Translations under genes and position numbers: made by a program
Assembly (NCBI GenBank): GCA_037442205.1
Contig: JBBIQS010000014.1
Span: 1 to 64,000, forward strand
From: JBBIQS01 sp037442205
GTDB taxonomy: Bacteria; Myxococcota; Myxococcia; Myxococcales; UBA5297
Reading direction: 5' to 3'
Length of the DNA: 64,000 bases
The notes under the pieces: generated by a model
Told to the model about the DNA's origin: nothing
The model's database searches: none
What the model saw: only the letters and a program-made list of their open reading frames with translations
Shown here: in pieces, positions 8,406 through 18,349 of the stretch
Layout: each line of letters starts with the position of its first letter
Position numbering within the stretch: the stretch's first letter is position 1

Positions 8406-10183
8406 CGCCCCTCCCCGGCCAGGGCCGCCACCGCCGCCGCGCGAACCTGCTCGTCAGGATCCCTGCGCGACCGGATCTCCAGCGCCGGCCGCACCCGCGG
8501 GTCCTTGCGCGCCGCCAGCTCGGCCACCGCCTTGAGCCTGTCCGCCCTGCCCTCGGCCAGCCGCGCGGCGAGATCGCCGTCGTCGTCGCAGCCCTTGAAG
8601 GAGCGGTCGCCGGCGCGAGCAGCGGCCTCGGCATCGGCGAGGCGCGCCGAGGCCAGCCTCTCTGCCTGCTCCGCCTTGAGCTCGAAGGCCGCCAGGTCCT
8701 CGGGAAAGTCGCTGGCCGCCTGGGCCGGGATCGCCGAGATCAGCTCCACCGACAGCCGGGCGACGTCCTTGGCCCCGCACAGCGTGCGCGCCAGCAGCAG
8801 CGGGCTCAGGCTCTCCTCGCTGGAGCGCTGCTCGACCAGCTGCTCGACCCTCGAAGCCAGGTCGCGGGCCGCCACCGCGGTCGAGAAGCCCTCGCCGCGC
8901 CGGGCGCGGATCTGGGCCAGCCGGGCCAGGGTGAACAGGTCGCTGGAGTCGCCGCGCTGGGCCTTGGCGTAATCGTCGGCCGCCGCCCGCAGCTCGCCCA
9001 GCAGCTCCTCGAGCATCGAGACCTTGAGCTGCAGCACCGGGCCCTGGGCCAACTTGCGCAGGCTCTCCAGGCGCGTGCGCACCTCCAGTTCCTTGGCATC
9101 CTCGGGCAGAAGGTCGAAGGTGCGCCGCAGCGCCTCGAAGGCCCGCGCCCGCACCCTCGCGAAGCGCGAGACGGCCGAGGCCTCCAGCAGCGCGTCGATC
9201 GCCGACAGCGCCCCCACCCTCCCCAGCTCCTCGGCGGCCAGCCAGCGGTCGCGCGGATCGGCCGCGTCCAGCACCCGCAGCATCTCGTCCACCGGCCGGG
9301 CGTAGCGCGTCGGGTCGAGCCGGACAGCGACCGCCAGAAGCTTGCCGTCGGAGGGCAGCGCCTTGGCGCTCGCCCGGGCCTCTTCGGCGAGCGGGCCGGT
9401 GCGGCTCTTGGCGAAGCTCTCCAGCTCCTTGGCGCTCAAGCTCGCCGCCGCCCACTGCAGCTGCGAGCGGTCGATCCGCGCCAGCGCCTCCTGGCGATCC
9501 TTCTGGTCGCCGATCAGCTCGGCCCGCTCCCTCGCCCGCTGGAACTCGCCCAGCTCGGCCAGCACCAGCGCCTCGCGGACGGTGAGCTGCGAGCGCGCCT
9601 GGTCGCGGTAGCGGCCGACGCTGCTCTTCTCCAGGTAGCTCAAGAGCGCCCGCGTCCCGCCCTTCTGCGCCTCGGCGTACATCAGGTCGTCGGCCGCCTT
9701 CTCCGCCTCGGGCCGCCGGGGGCTGTCCGGGTGCAGGGCGAGGAACTCGAGCATCGCCTTGGAGGTGCCGGCCTCCTTGGCGGCGCGGAAGTCGGCCTCG
9801 CACAGCGCCGAGCGCGCCTGGGCGGCGTGGGCTCCCGCGGGATGATCCCTGAGGAATTCGTTCCAGGCGGCGCTGCTGTCGGCGCCGCGAGCGGCCTCGA
9901 AGCGCAGCCCCTCCAGCAGCACCTGAGCGTCGCTGGCGCGCGGGGACTCGCCGAACGAGTCGAGGAAGCGCTTGTAAGCGAGGATGGTGTTCTGGCGCCG
10001 TGCCGCCTGGAATTCGAGCTCGGCCAGGCGGGCGCGGGCCTGAACGGCCGCGGGCTCGGCGGAGTGCTGGCGCAGGTAGTCGCGGTAGGCCTCGACGCTG
10101 TCGGCCTGGCGGACCTTGTCGAAGGAGGAGGTGGCGCAGGCGCAGAGCGCGGCGGCGAGGATGGCAAGGCGCGGCGAGGTCAT
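8402..10183 (-). CDS. TPR/HEAT-like repeat lipoprotein
   Basis: A 593-residue predicted lipoprotein. The N-terminus (LAILAAALCACATSS) holds a hydrophobic stretch and a lipobox at C16 (LCAC). Residues 25-250 are helical TPR-like repeats of the tol-pal/YbgF kind (repeated A-A-x-x-A-x-x-x-L-x-x-x-E patterns). A HEAT-like segment follows around 300-370, and a helical C-terminus ends in a second HEAT-like piece (DPDEQVRAAAVAALAGE). It probably sits on a membrane facing the periplasm as a protein-binding scaffold. The ATG at 10183 is chosen because the signal sequence starts there. Confidence 0.75.
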   Translation of the reverse strand: MTSPRLAILAAALCACATSSFDKVRQADSVEAYRDYLRQHSAEPAAVQARARLAELEFQAARRQNTILAYKRFLDSFGESPRASDAQVLLEGLRFEAARGADSSAAWNEFLRDHPAGAHAAQARSALCEADFRAAKEAGTSKAMLEFLALHPDSPRRPEAEKAADDLMYAEAQKGGTRALLSYLEKSSVGRYRDQARSQLTVREALVLAELGEFQRARERAELIGDQKDRQEALARIDRSQLQWAAASLSAKELESFAKSRTGPLAEEARASAKALPSDGKLLAVAVRLDPTRYARPVDEMLRVLDAADPRDRWLAAEELGRVGALSAIDALLEASAVSRFARVRARAFEALRRTFDLLPEDAKELEVRTRLESLRKLAQGPVLQLKVSMLEELLGELRAAADDYAKAQRGDSSDLFTLARLAQIRARRGEGFSTAVAARDLASRVEQLVEQRSSEESLSPLLLARTLCGAKDVARLSVELISAIPAQAASDFPEDLAAFELKAEQAERLASARLADAEAAARAGDRSFKGCDDDGDLAARLAEGRADRLKAVAELAARKDPRVRPALEIRSRRDPDEQVRAAAVAALAGEGR

Positions 10184-10271
10184 GGCGCGCCGAAAGCTAA
10201 CACGTCTGGTCGCGCCCCCGCAGTGCGCCGAGGCCGGTCGGCATCCGGGCGGCCCCGGCGGGGCGGGATAC

Positions 10272-10299
10272 TTGATCGCCTCCAGGGCGAGCCTACGAT
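10272..10299 (+). promoter_or_regulatory. Putative sigma70-type promoter for the NlpC/P60-like gene
   Basis: TTGATC (10272-10277) and TACGAT (10294-10299) are separated by 16 bases. TACGAT ends 11 bases before the ATG at 10311, with no Shine-Dalgarno between, so the transcript would be nearly leaderless. Confidence 0.4.
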
Positions 10300-10310
10300 C
10301 GAACCTGATC

Positions 10311-11015
10311 ATGCCTTCTCTCCTGCGAACCGGCCTGGTAGCCCTCGCCCTCGCCGGCGCGGCCTGCGCCGCTCCCGAGCGGCTGGCCTACCACCGGTAT
10401 CCCGGGGTCCACGTCCCCGCGGCGCCGCTCACCCCCGAGGCCCGCCCTGGGAGCGTGCCGCTCGAGATGAGCACCGGCCAGGCGCCGCTGCCGACCCAGG
10501 TCACCGGGCTCGAGCTGGCGCGGACGGCCCAGTCTTTCGTCGGAAAGCAGCACCTGGTCTGGGGCGGCAAGCGCTTCCCGGACGACTGCACCGGGCTGGC
10601 GCGAGCGGTCTACGCCGCCCACGGAATCGACCTGATGGCCGACAGCGGCAAGCCCGGCGACAACGGGGTCACCGCCATCTGGCGCTTCACCAGCCGCCAC
10701 GGCCGGCTGCTCGACCGCGATCCCGCGCCCGGCGACCTGGTCTTCTTCCGCGAGACCTACGACCGCAACCGCGACGGCCGCATGAACGACGGGCTGACGC
10801 ACATCGGCGTGGTGGAAGGCACCGATCCCGACGGAACGGTGATCGTCATCCACCGGGTCGCCCCGGGAGTGGTGCGCTACCACATGAACCTGGCGCATCC
10901 ACATCAGGTTCGCGAGAGCGGTACCGGGCGGATCATCAACGACTACCTGCGCGAGTCGGGGCAGCTGCGCACCGCCGCCGAGCTGTTCGCCGGGTACGGG
11001 CGGCTGGCGCGGTAG
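10311..11015 (+). CDS. NlpC/P60-like (CHAP-type) secreted hydrolase
   Basis: A 234-residue exported protein. An N-terminal signal with a possible lipobox cysteine (C19 in AGAACA) precedes a papain-like domain. The probable catalytic cysteine is in DDCTGLARAVY, about residue 99, and the histidine in GLTHIGVV, about residue 165. The PAPGDLVFF strand between them is typical of NlpC/P60 and CHAP cell-wall hydrolases, which cut peptidoglycan stem peptides. It converges tail to tail with the TPR gene, stops one base apart. Confidence 0.75.
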   Translation: MPSLLRTGLVALALAGAACAAPERLAYHRYPGVHVPAAPLTPEARPGSVPLEMSTGQAPLPTQVTGLELARTAQSFVGKQHLVWGGKRFPDDCTGLARAVYAAHGIDLMADSGKPGDNGVTAIWRFTSRHGRLLDRDPAPGDLVFFRETYDRNRDGRMNDGLTHIGVVEGTDPDGTVIVIHRVAPGVVRYHMNLAHPHQVRESGTGRIINDYLRESGQLRTAAELFAGYGRLAR

Positions 11016-11016
11016 C

Positions 11017-11709
11017 TCACCGCCCCGACGGAGGCAGCGCCCTCATCTTCTTCGGGGGCCGGCCGGCATCGAGCTTCTTTCCCTCGGCCACCGCCTTGGC
11101 CGCCTGCCCGGTGCGCTCGTAGAAGCGAACCAGCCGCCGCCGAAAGAGGCCGCCGCTGTCCTGGTCCGCCAGCGCACGCAGGAGGCTCTCCGCCCCCGCC
11201 AGATCGCCGCAGCGCTCCAGGGCCTCGGCGAGGTTGGCCCGCGCTGTCCGCTCCTCGGGGCGCGCCTCGGAGACGGCCTGGAAGTGAGGCCTGGCCTCCT
11301 GCCAGCGATCGGCCTGGGCGAGTGCCGCCGCCAGCTTCTCCCGGGCCTCGATCATCTCAGGCCGCAGCTCGACCGCCTTGGCGAATGCCTCGATGGCCGC
11401 TGCCCCATCGCCCTTGAGCTCACACTGCTGCCCGGTGAGCAACCAGGTCCGAGGATTGTCCGGCGCCAGTTGACGAGCGGTCGCCAGCTCTCCTTCGAGC
11501 TCGGGCGCCTGCCCTCCCAGCTTGAGCAGCACATCCGCGTAGTCGATGTGCGCCAGCCCCCAGCCCGGGGTCGCCTGGACGCAATCCGCCAGCACCTTGG
11601 CCGCTCCCTCGAGATCTCCAGCGGCGACCGCTGCCCGCGCCCGCTGGAGGTCACCCATCGGGTCGGGGGACGAGGCAAGGAGAACCAGGGCGAGGGCGGT
11701 GGTCAGCAT
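11017..11709 (-). CDS. Secreted TPR protein
   Basis: A 230-residue protein with a short signal peptide (MLTTALALVLLASS) and about five tetratricopeptide repeats. The repeats show the A-x-x-x-Y/L-A/G-x-A spacing, as in GDGAAAIEAFAKAVELRP and ERTARANLAEALERCGD. It is probably periplasmic and acts in protein-protein contacts. An AGAGGA Shine-Dalgarno lies 8 bases upstream of the ATG. It is divergent from mutS2. No specific partner is indicated. Confidence 0.75.
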   Translation of the reverse strand: MLTTALALVLLASSPDPMGDLQRARAAVAAGDLEGAAKVLADCVQATPGWGLAHIDYADVLLKLGGQAPELEGELATARQLAPDNPRTWLLTGQQCELKGDGAAAIEAFAKAVELRPEMIEAREKLAAALAQADRWQEARPHFQAVSEARPEERTARANLAEALERCGDLAGAESLLRALADQDSGGLFRRRLVRFYERTGQAAKAVAEGKKLDAGRPPKKMRALPPSGR

Positions 11710-11832
11710 GGCGCGTTCCTCTAGCAGATGGCACCGGCGGCAGCCAAGGTCCGGAACCTAAGCGGCCATCCGGCAAGCCGGAAGGATTCCCGGTTGACTG
11801 CCAGCCCGTCGGCCGGAAGGATGCGCCCCCTC

Positions 11833-14247
11833 ATGACGCCCATCGCCCAGAAGACCCTCGACGACCTGCAGTGGAACCAGGTTCTCGCCGCCCTCGGCCA
11901 GCGCGCCAAGACCGACCTGGGCAAGGCCAGGTGCCTGGCCCGCCCCTTCTTCGACCACCAGGAGGAGATCGAGCGCGAACTCAAGCGCACCGAGGAGCAG
12001 CGGCGGCTGGCGATCGAGGAGCGGCTGTCGCTGCCTTCCTGGGGCATCCGCGACGTGCGCGCCCAGCTCGAGCGCGCTGAGAAGGGCGGCGCCCTCGACA
12101 GCTCGCAGCTCTTGGCCTGCGCGGCGGTGATCCAGGGGATGCTGCGCCTGCGCGACTTCGTCGAGTCCCGCGCCAGCAAGATGCCGCTCTCCTGGGCCAT
12201 CGCCGAGCCGATCCCCGAGTTGGGAAAGCTGGCCGGGCGCATCGAAAAGTCGTTCGAGCCCAGCGGCGAGCTGTCCGACCGCGCCAGCCCCGAGCTCGCC
12301 GTGCTGCGCGAGAAGGTGCGCGGCATCCACCGCGGCATCAAGGGCAAGCTCGACGCGATGCTGCACGACGAGGGCTTCACCCGCCTGCTGCGGGAGAACT
12401 ACTTCACCATCCGCAACGAGCGCTACGTGGTGCCGGTGGTGGTGGCCTTCCGCTCCCAGGTCCCGGGCATCGTCCACAACGCCAGCCAGAGCGGCCAGAC
12501 GTTGTTCGTCGAGCCCGAGGCCCTGATCTCGATGGGCAACGAGCTGACCATCGCCCAGTCGATGGTCCTCGAGGAGGAGCGCCGGATTCTCCTAGAGCTG
12601 TCCGGGCTTCTCGGGCAGCAGGCGCCGGTGATCGCCGAGGCTCTGGAGCGCTGTGCCGAGCTCGACGCGGTCGAGGCCGCCGCCCGGCTGGCGCTCGACC
12701 TCGACGCGAACCCGGCGACCATCGTCCCGGCCGCGGCGCCCTTCAAGCTGCTGGCGATGCGCCATCCGCTGCTGGCGCTGCAACAGAAGAAGAAGGTCAT
12801 TCCCAACGACGTGGCCTTCGCCGCCCAGGAGCAAGTGCTGGTGGTCTCCGGCCCCAACGCCGGCGGCAAGACGGTGACCCTGACCGGAGTCGGGCTTTGC
12901 GGGCTGTTGCTGCGGGCGGGGCTCTTCATCCCCGCCGAGCAGGGCTCGTCGCTGCCACTCTTCACCTCGGTGGAGTCGGCGGTCGGCGACGACCAGGATC
13001 TCTCCAAGGACCTGTCGACCTTCAGCGCCCACCTAGTGCGGCTGCGCGACATCCTCGAGACCGCCGGCGAAGGGACGCTGGTGCTGATCGACGAGATCGC
13101 CGCCGACACCGATCCGCGCGAGGGCGCGGCCATCGCCCTGGCCGTGCTGGAGGAGCTGGCCGAGCAAGGCGCGCGGACCATCGTCACCACCCACCTCGAC
13201 GAGCTCAAGGCGATCGCGGTGACCGATCCGCGCTACGTCAACGCGCGCGTCGGGTTCGATCCCGAGAAGCTGGCGCCCACCTACCACCTCCAGTACGGCT
13301 TCTCCGGCTCCTCATCGGCGATCGAAATTGCCCGGCGCATGGGGCTCGACCCCGAGCTGTGCCATCGGGCCGAGGAGAACCTCAAGACCCACGCCGGACC
13401 GCTGGGCAAGGCGCTGGCCGCGCTCGAGCAGCAGCGCATCGCCACCGAGCTGATGCGCCGCGAACTCGAAGAGGAGCACCGGGCCCTCGAGGAAGAGCGC
13501 TCGCGGCTGTCGGCGGATCGCGAGAGGGTCCGCGAGCGCGAGCGGGCCATCGAGAAGGAGGCGCGCCAGGAGCTGGTGGCCGAGGTGGAGCGAGTCCGGG
13601 TGGAGGTGGCCAAGACCTTGGCCGAGCTGCAGGCCAAGCCGACCATCCGCGCTGCGGTCGAGGCCCAGGCCAAGCTGGCGCAGGCCGCCGAGTCGGAGCA
13701 GGCCAAGCTGGCGCGGGAGCAGGCCGCAGCCTCGGTGAAGAAGGAGGAGAAGCTGCCGGAGAGCACGCCGCTCGAGGCCGGGATGCGGGTCAAGGTCCCG
13801 GGCCTGGGCGAGGCAATGGTGCTGGAGATCCACGGCCAGGAGGCGTTGATCGCCGCCGGGGCGCTCAAGCAGCGGCGCAAGGTCGCCGAGCTGGTGCCGC
13901 TCAAGGGCGCGCCAAAGGCCGCCGGCTTCCCCTCCGGCGCGAAGAAGAAGGAGGAGAAGCTCAAGCGGGCCCAGCAGGCGGGAGCCGGGGAGATCGACTA
14001 CGGCAACTACCAGGTGGACGTGCGCGGCATGCGCGCCGAGGACGCCATCAAGGCGGTGGAGACCTTCCTCGATCGCTGCTTCGGCGAGGGGACCCCGGGC
14101 GCGCTGATCGTCCACGGATTGGGGACCGGGGCCTTGCGCGCCACCATCCGCGACTACGTCCGCGACTCCCCCTACGTTCGCACCTACCGCTCCGGGCAGC
14201 CGCACGAGGGCGGCGAGGGCGTCACCGTCGTCGAGCTGCGCTCGTAG
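11833..14247 (+). CDS. mutS2: MutS2 ATPase/endonuclease
   Basis: MutS2, 804 residues, the MutS paralog that binds branched DNA or collided ribosomes and antagonises homologous recombination. MutS domain III core and helical arms come first, then the ABC-type ATPase with Walker A GPNAGGKT at about 339-346 and the TLVLIDEIAADTDPREG Walker B region. A long charged coiled coil follows, then the C-terminal Smr nuclease domain from about 727 (VDVRGMRAEDA, then VHGLGTGALR). The ATG at 11833 matches the family start (MTPIAQKTLDDLQW); an ATG at 11821 is also in frame. Confidence 0.94.
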   Translation: MTPIAQKTLDDLQWNQVLAALGQRAKTDLGKARCLARPFFDHQEEIERELKRTEEQRRLAIEERLSLPSWGIRDVRAQLERAEKGGALDSSQLLACAAVIQGMLRLRDFVESRASKMPLSWAIAEPIPELGKLAGRIEKSFEPSGELSDRASPELAVLREKVRGIHRGIKGKLDAMLHDEGFTRLLRENYFTIRNERYVVPVVVAFRSQVPGIVHNASQSGQTLFVEPEALISMGNELTIAQSMVLEEERRILLELSGLLGQQAPVIAEALERCAELDAVEAAARLALDLDANPATIVPAAAPFKLLAMRHPLLALQQKKKVIPNDVAFAAQEQVLVVSGPNAGGKTVTLTGVGLCGLLLRAGLFIPAEQGSSLPLFTSVESAVGDDQDLSKDLSTFSAHLVRLRDILETAGEGTLVLIDEIAADTDPREGAAIALAVLEELAEQGARTIVTTHLDELKAIAVTDPRYVNARVGFDPEKLAPTYHLQYGFSGSSSAIEIARRMGLDPELCHRAEENLKTHAGPLGKALAALEQQRIATELMRRELEEEHRALEEERSRLSADRERVRERERAIEKEARQELVAEVERVRVEVAKTLAELQAKPTIRAAVEAQAKLAQAAESEQAKLAREQAAASVKKEEKLPESTPLEAGMRVKVPGLGEAMVLEIHGQEALIAAGALKQRRKVAELVPLKGAPKAAGFPSGAKKKEEKLKRAQQAGAGEIDYGNYQVDVRGMRAEDAIKAVETFLDRCFGEGTPGALIVHGLGTGALRATIRDYVRDSPYVRTYRSGQPHEGGEGVTVVELRS

Positions 14248-14318
14248 GGGATTCCCTCTCGGGCGGACGACTAAAGCGGGACCTGCCTTCGCGCGCTCAG
14301 GGGCGTAACTGTTTGGGG

Positions 14319-14651
14319 ATGCGGCGAATGCTCGCCAAGCACAACGAGGTCATCGACTACATCGGCCTGCGAGGCGCCTTCCCGGCGCTGCGCGGGCCCG
14401 ATCAGGAGCCGGCGATCCTCAGGCCGGGAGATGACGAGTCGGGCACCCGGCGCGTCGCCTGGCCGGAGTTCTTTCAGGCGATCGAGCGCCGGCATCTCGT
14501 CCTGGTGTGCGGCGACTCGCCGAGTCTCGACTTCCACTTCCTGCCCAAGCGCGCGGCGATGAAGGAGCTGGGCGTCAAGCGCCGGCAGCTCGCCCGCCAC
14601 TCGCTCGAGGAACACGGGCTGCCGGCGCTGCTGCATCACGCACCGGCGTAG
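14319..14651 (+). CDS. Hypothetical protein, 110 residues
   Basis: I do not recognise this small protein. Third codon positions are almost all G or C, as in neighbouring real genes, and the product has balanced composition (for example WPEFFQAIERRHLVLVCG). It starts about 70 bases after mutS2 on the same strand and ends six bases before the rnr stop on the other strand. It has no signal peptide or membrane segment. A minus-strand frame at 14271-14639 covers the same DNA but lacks protein-like composition. Confidence 0.6.
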   Translation: MRRMLAKHNEVIDYIGLRGAFPALRGPDQEPAILRPGDDESGTRRVAWPEFFQAIERRHLVLVCGDSPSLDFHFLPKRAAMKELGVKRRQLARHSLEEHGLPALLHHAPA

Positions 14652-14657
14652 CCCTCG

Positions 14658-17090
14658 CTACCTCCGCCGCCGGTGTGCCTTCTTCCCCCCACCCTTGCGC
14701 GCCTCGCCCTTGCGCGCTTCGGGCTTGCGCGCCTGGCCCTTCCCGCGTTGCTCGTTCCCCGCCGGCCCTTCGCTTCGCGAGCGCCCCCGCGGTGCCCTCT
14801 CCGGACGCGCCCCCGGCTCCTGCGCCGGCCGCACGTGCTTCTCGCCCTTGATCGCCAGCAGCTCGAAGTCGATCTGCCGGCGCGCCATGTTGACGCTGGC
14901 CACCTTGACCCGCACCTGGTCGCCCAGTCCGAAGGAGAGCCCGCTGTCGAAGACCAGCCGGTGGCGCTCGGCGTCGAGGTTCGCGCCGGACCCGATGTTC
15001 TCCGCCTTCACCAGCCCCTCGACGTAGACCCCGGTCAACTCGACGAACACCCCGAACTCGGCCACCGCCGAGACCGTCCCGTCGTACTCCTCGCCGACCT
15101 TGTCCTTCATGAACAGGGCCTCGAAGAAATCGTCGACCTCGCGCTCGGCGACCATCGCCGCCCGCTCGCGCTCGCTGGAGCGCGCCGAGACCGCGTCCAG
15201 CCGCTCCTCCAGCTGCCCGCGCTCGCCGTCGCTCAGCGAGCGCGCCCCCTGCTTCCAGTGCTCCTTGAGCAGCCGGTGCACGATCAGGTCCGGGTAGCGG
15301 CGGATCGGCGAGGTGAAGTGCAGGTAGAACGGCGCCGCCAGGCCGAAGTGCCCGATGTTCTCGGCCGAGTAGATGGCCTGCATCATCGAGCGCAGCAGCA
15401 GCGTGTTGAGGGTCTTCTGCTCCGGGCTGCCGGCGAGCTTCTTGAGCAGCTCGTTGAGCGAGCGGCCGCTGATCTCCTCGCCGGCCTGCAGCGCGAAGCC
15501 GTGGGCCCGCGCCAGCGCCAGGAAGTTCTCCAGCTTCTCCTCGTCCGGCTCGCCGTGCACCCGGTAGACGGTGGGCAGCCCGCGGGTCGAGAAGTGGCGC
15601 GCCACCGCCTCGTTGGCCGCCAGCATGAACTCCTCGACGATGCGGTGGGCGATGTTCCGCTCCCGCTTCTCCAGCCGCAGCGGCCGCTTCTGCTCGTCGA
15701 GGACGACCTTCACCTCCGGCAGGTCGAAGTCGATCGAGCCGCGCTCCAGGCGGGTGGCGTTCAGCCGCAGCGCCAGCTCTTCCATCAGCTGGAAGCGCTC
15801 CTTGAACCGCTCGCGCTCCGGCAGGTGCTTGCCGCCCAGCACCGCCGCCACCTCGGTGTAGGTGCAGCGCGCCGCCGAGCGCATCACGCCTTCGTAGATG
15901 TCGGCCTCGACGCACCTGGCCCCGCCGCCGGCCTTCTCGAAGACCATGTCGGCCACGGTGCACAGCCGATCCTCGTCCGGCTTGAGCGAGCACAGGCCGT
16001 TCGACAGCCGCTCGGGGAGCATGGGCAGCACCATGCTCGGGAAGTAGACCGAGGTCGCCCGCCGCAGCGCCTCGTGATCAAGCGGATGGTCGGGCCGGAC
16101 GTAGTGGGCCACGTCGGCGATCGCCACCACCAGCCGGTAGCGGTCCCCGACCCGCTCGGCGTAGACCGCGTCGTCGAAGTCGCGGGCGTCCTCGCCGTCG
16201 ATGGTCACCAGCGGCAGGTCGCGCAGGTCGCGGCGGCGGATGATCTCCTGGTGGGCCAGCGTCCCGGGAAGCTCGGCCGCCTCGTCCTGCACGTCGGCGG
16301 GGAAGGCGTCGGAGAATCCCTGCCCGTACGCCGACTCGAGGACCTCGGTCGCCGGATCGCCGGGCGGCCCGACCTTCTCCAGCACCTCGCCCTCGGCCGG
16401 GGCCGAGGCGCTCGGCCCGCGGGTGATGGCCACCTTCACCATGTCCCCGTCCTGAACGAGCCGCGAGGGGCGCACCACGATCGCCTCGCCCAGCGCCCGA
16501 TCCACCGGGGCCACCAGGCATTGCCGGCCGCGGCTCAGGTAGGTCCCGATGGCCCGGGTGCGCCGACGCTCGACGACCTCGATCAGCTTGCCGCTGGTCC
16601 GCCCGCGCTCCCCGGCCAGGATCTGGATCTTCACCAGGTCGCCGTCGAGCGCCTTCCGGGCCTCCTCGCGCGGCAGGTAGAAGTCGCCCTTGGGGCCGGT
16701 CAGCGGCTGGACGAAGCCGAAGCCGTCCTCGTGCCGGTGCAGCGTCCCGATGACCAGCTTGCCCTTGCGCCCGGCCTTGGAGCCGATGAGCGCCGGGGCC
16801 TTGGTCTTGGGCTCCTCCCTCGGCGCCGGAGCGCGCTCGGGCAGCCTCTCCGGCGCCGGCTGCTCGCTCTCGGCGGCGGCCTCGAAGGTCCGCCCGGCGA
16901 TCACGAAGCGCTTGCCCTCCTTGACCAGCCGCCCCTTCTTCACCTGCTCGCGCAGGGCGCGCTTGAGCTCGGTGCGCATCCCCGGATTCAGCTCCAGCCG
17001 GGCCTGGATCTCGCCCAGCCCCAGCGGCTTGGCGGACTGCTCGAGAACGGAGAGCAGTGCCGCTCGGTCGACGGTCGTCTTGTTTGGCAT
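14658..17090 (-). CDS. rnr: Ribonuclease R
   Basis: Processive 3'-5' exoribonuclease of the RNB family, 810 residues, degrading structured RNA. An N-terminal winged-helix (HTH_12-like) segment with ALREQVKKGRLVKEG comes first, then cold-shock OB domains. The RNB catalytic domain carries the acidic cluster GEDARDFDDAVY at about 298-310. An S1 domain follows (DGTVSAVAEFGVFVEL), then a lysine/arginine-rich tail typical of RNase R. The tail makes RNase R more likely than RNase II. It is divergent from ribA across a 478-base gap. Confidence 0.95.
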   Translation of the reverse strand: MPNKTTVDRAALLSVLEQSAKPLGLGEIQARLELNPGMRTELKRALREQVKKGRLVKEGKRFVIAGRTFEAAAESEQPAPERLPERAPAPREEPKTKAPALIGSKAGRKGKLVIGTLHRHEDGFGFVQPLTGPKGDFYLPREEARKALDGDLVKIQILAGERGRTSGKLIEVVERRRTRAIGTYLSRGRQCLVAPVDRALGEAIVVRPSRLVQDGDMVKVAITRGPSASAPAEGEVLEKVGPPGDPATEVLESAYGQGFSDAFPADVQDEAAELPGTLAHQEIIRRRDLRDLPLVTIDGEDARDFDDAVYAERVGDRYRLVVAIADVAHYVRPDHPLDHEALRRATSVYFPSMVLPMLPERLSNGLCSLKPDEDRLCTVADMVFEKAGGGARCVEADIYEGVMRSAARCTYTEVAAVLGGKHLPERERFKERFQLMEELALRLNATRLERGSIDFDLPEVKVVLDEQKRPLRLEKRERNIAHRIVEEFMLAANEAVARHFSTRGLPTVYRVHGEPDEEKLENFLALARAHGFALQAGEEISGRSLNELLKKLAGSPEQKTLNTLLLRSMMQAIYSAENIGHFGLAAPFYLHFTSPIRRYPDLIVHRLLKEHWKQGARSLSDGERGQLEERLDAVSARSSERERAAMVAEREVDDFFEALFMKDKVGEEYDGTVSAVAEFGVFVELTGVYVEGLVKAENIGSGANLDAERHRLVFDSGLSFGLGDQVRVKVASVNMARRQIDFELLAIKGEKHVRPAQEPGARPERAPRGRSRSEGPAGNEQRGKGQARKPEARKGEARKGGGKKAHRRRR

Positions 17091-17568
17091 GGCAGTGCGT
17101 TACCCCCGACTCTTGCCCCGGTCAATCGAACTCTTTGCTTGCCAAGCGCCCGGTTTGGGGCCATGGCGCGGCGCCTTCGCACCCCTTTTTCGCTCCCATT
17201 GCCGGGCGGACCCGGCTGGTGGCGCCTAGAATTGGCTGGCGAATCCGGCGGCCGCCCGGCTGTCTTTTTCCAGTGATTTCGGCCTCTTGAACAGCAGCCC
17301 TGCGCCAGGGAGGCCGGCGAGAATCCGAGTGCCCAGACTCCAGTTCCGCGAGGAAGGAAGCCTGTTCCCGGAGACCGCCAAGGCGGGGGCCGGGGCGAAA
17401 CCAGCCGCTTCGCGCCGGCATCCTACGGGCGGAAATAGGGGCGGGCTGAAGCGAGCGCTCGGCCGCCTTGACATCGGAATGTCGCTCGCAATGATAGCGC
17501 CGCGCAGCCGGTTGACCGATGGGCGCGCGACGCGGGGACAACCAGGGTCCCATCCAAAGGCGACCACC
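17091..17568. other. Divergent intergenic region between rnr and ribA
   Basis: No gene is supported in these 478 bases. The ribA reading frame stays open upstream to 17287, but its translation there is not protein-like. A promoter for ribA is visible at 17468-17497. I looked for an FMN (RFN) riboswitch before ribA and did not find its conserved segments. Confidence 0.5.
17468..17497 (+). promoter_or_regulatory. Sigma70-type promoter upstream of ribA
   Basis: Consensus TTGACA (17468-17473) is followed after 18 bases by TGATAG, or after 17 bases by ATGATA. This would give a leader of roughly 65 bases before ribA. Confidence 0.5.
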
Positions 17569-18255
<687 letters not shown>

Positions 18256-18349
18256 AAGCGGGATTTTGTTGGAGACTGGGCGCCTCGATGTAGACTCGGG
18301 GGGCACGGTCCCGGCCACAGTCAATCCCGGGGACGCCGCCATCGAGCGA

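Noticed and set aside
14271..14639. Minus-strand 122-codon frame downstream of rnr
   Set aside because: It overlaps the plus-strand frame at 14319-14651, which has much better third-position composition and amino-acid balance.
17091..17568. Possible FMN riboswitch upstream of ribA
   Set aside because: The conserved RFN segments are not present. The ribE leader is also too short to hold one, so riboflavin control by this riboswitch is not supported here.
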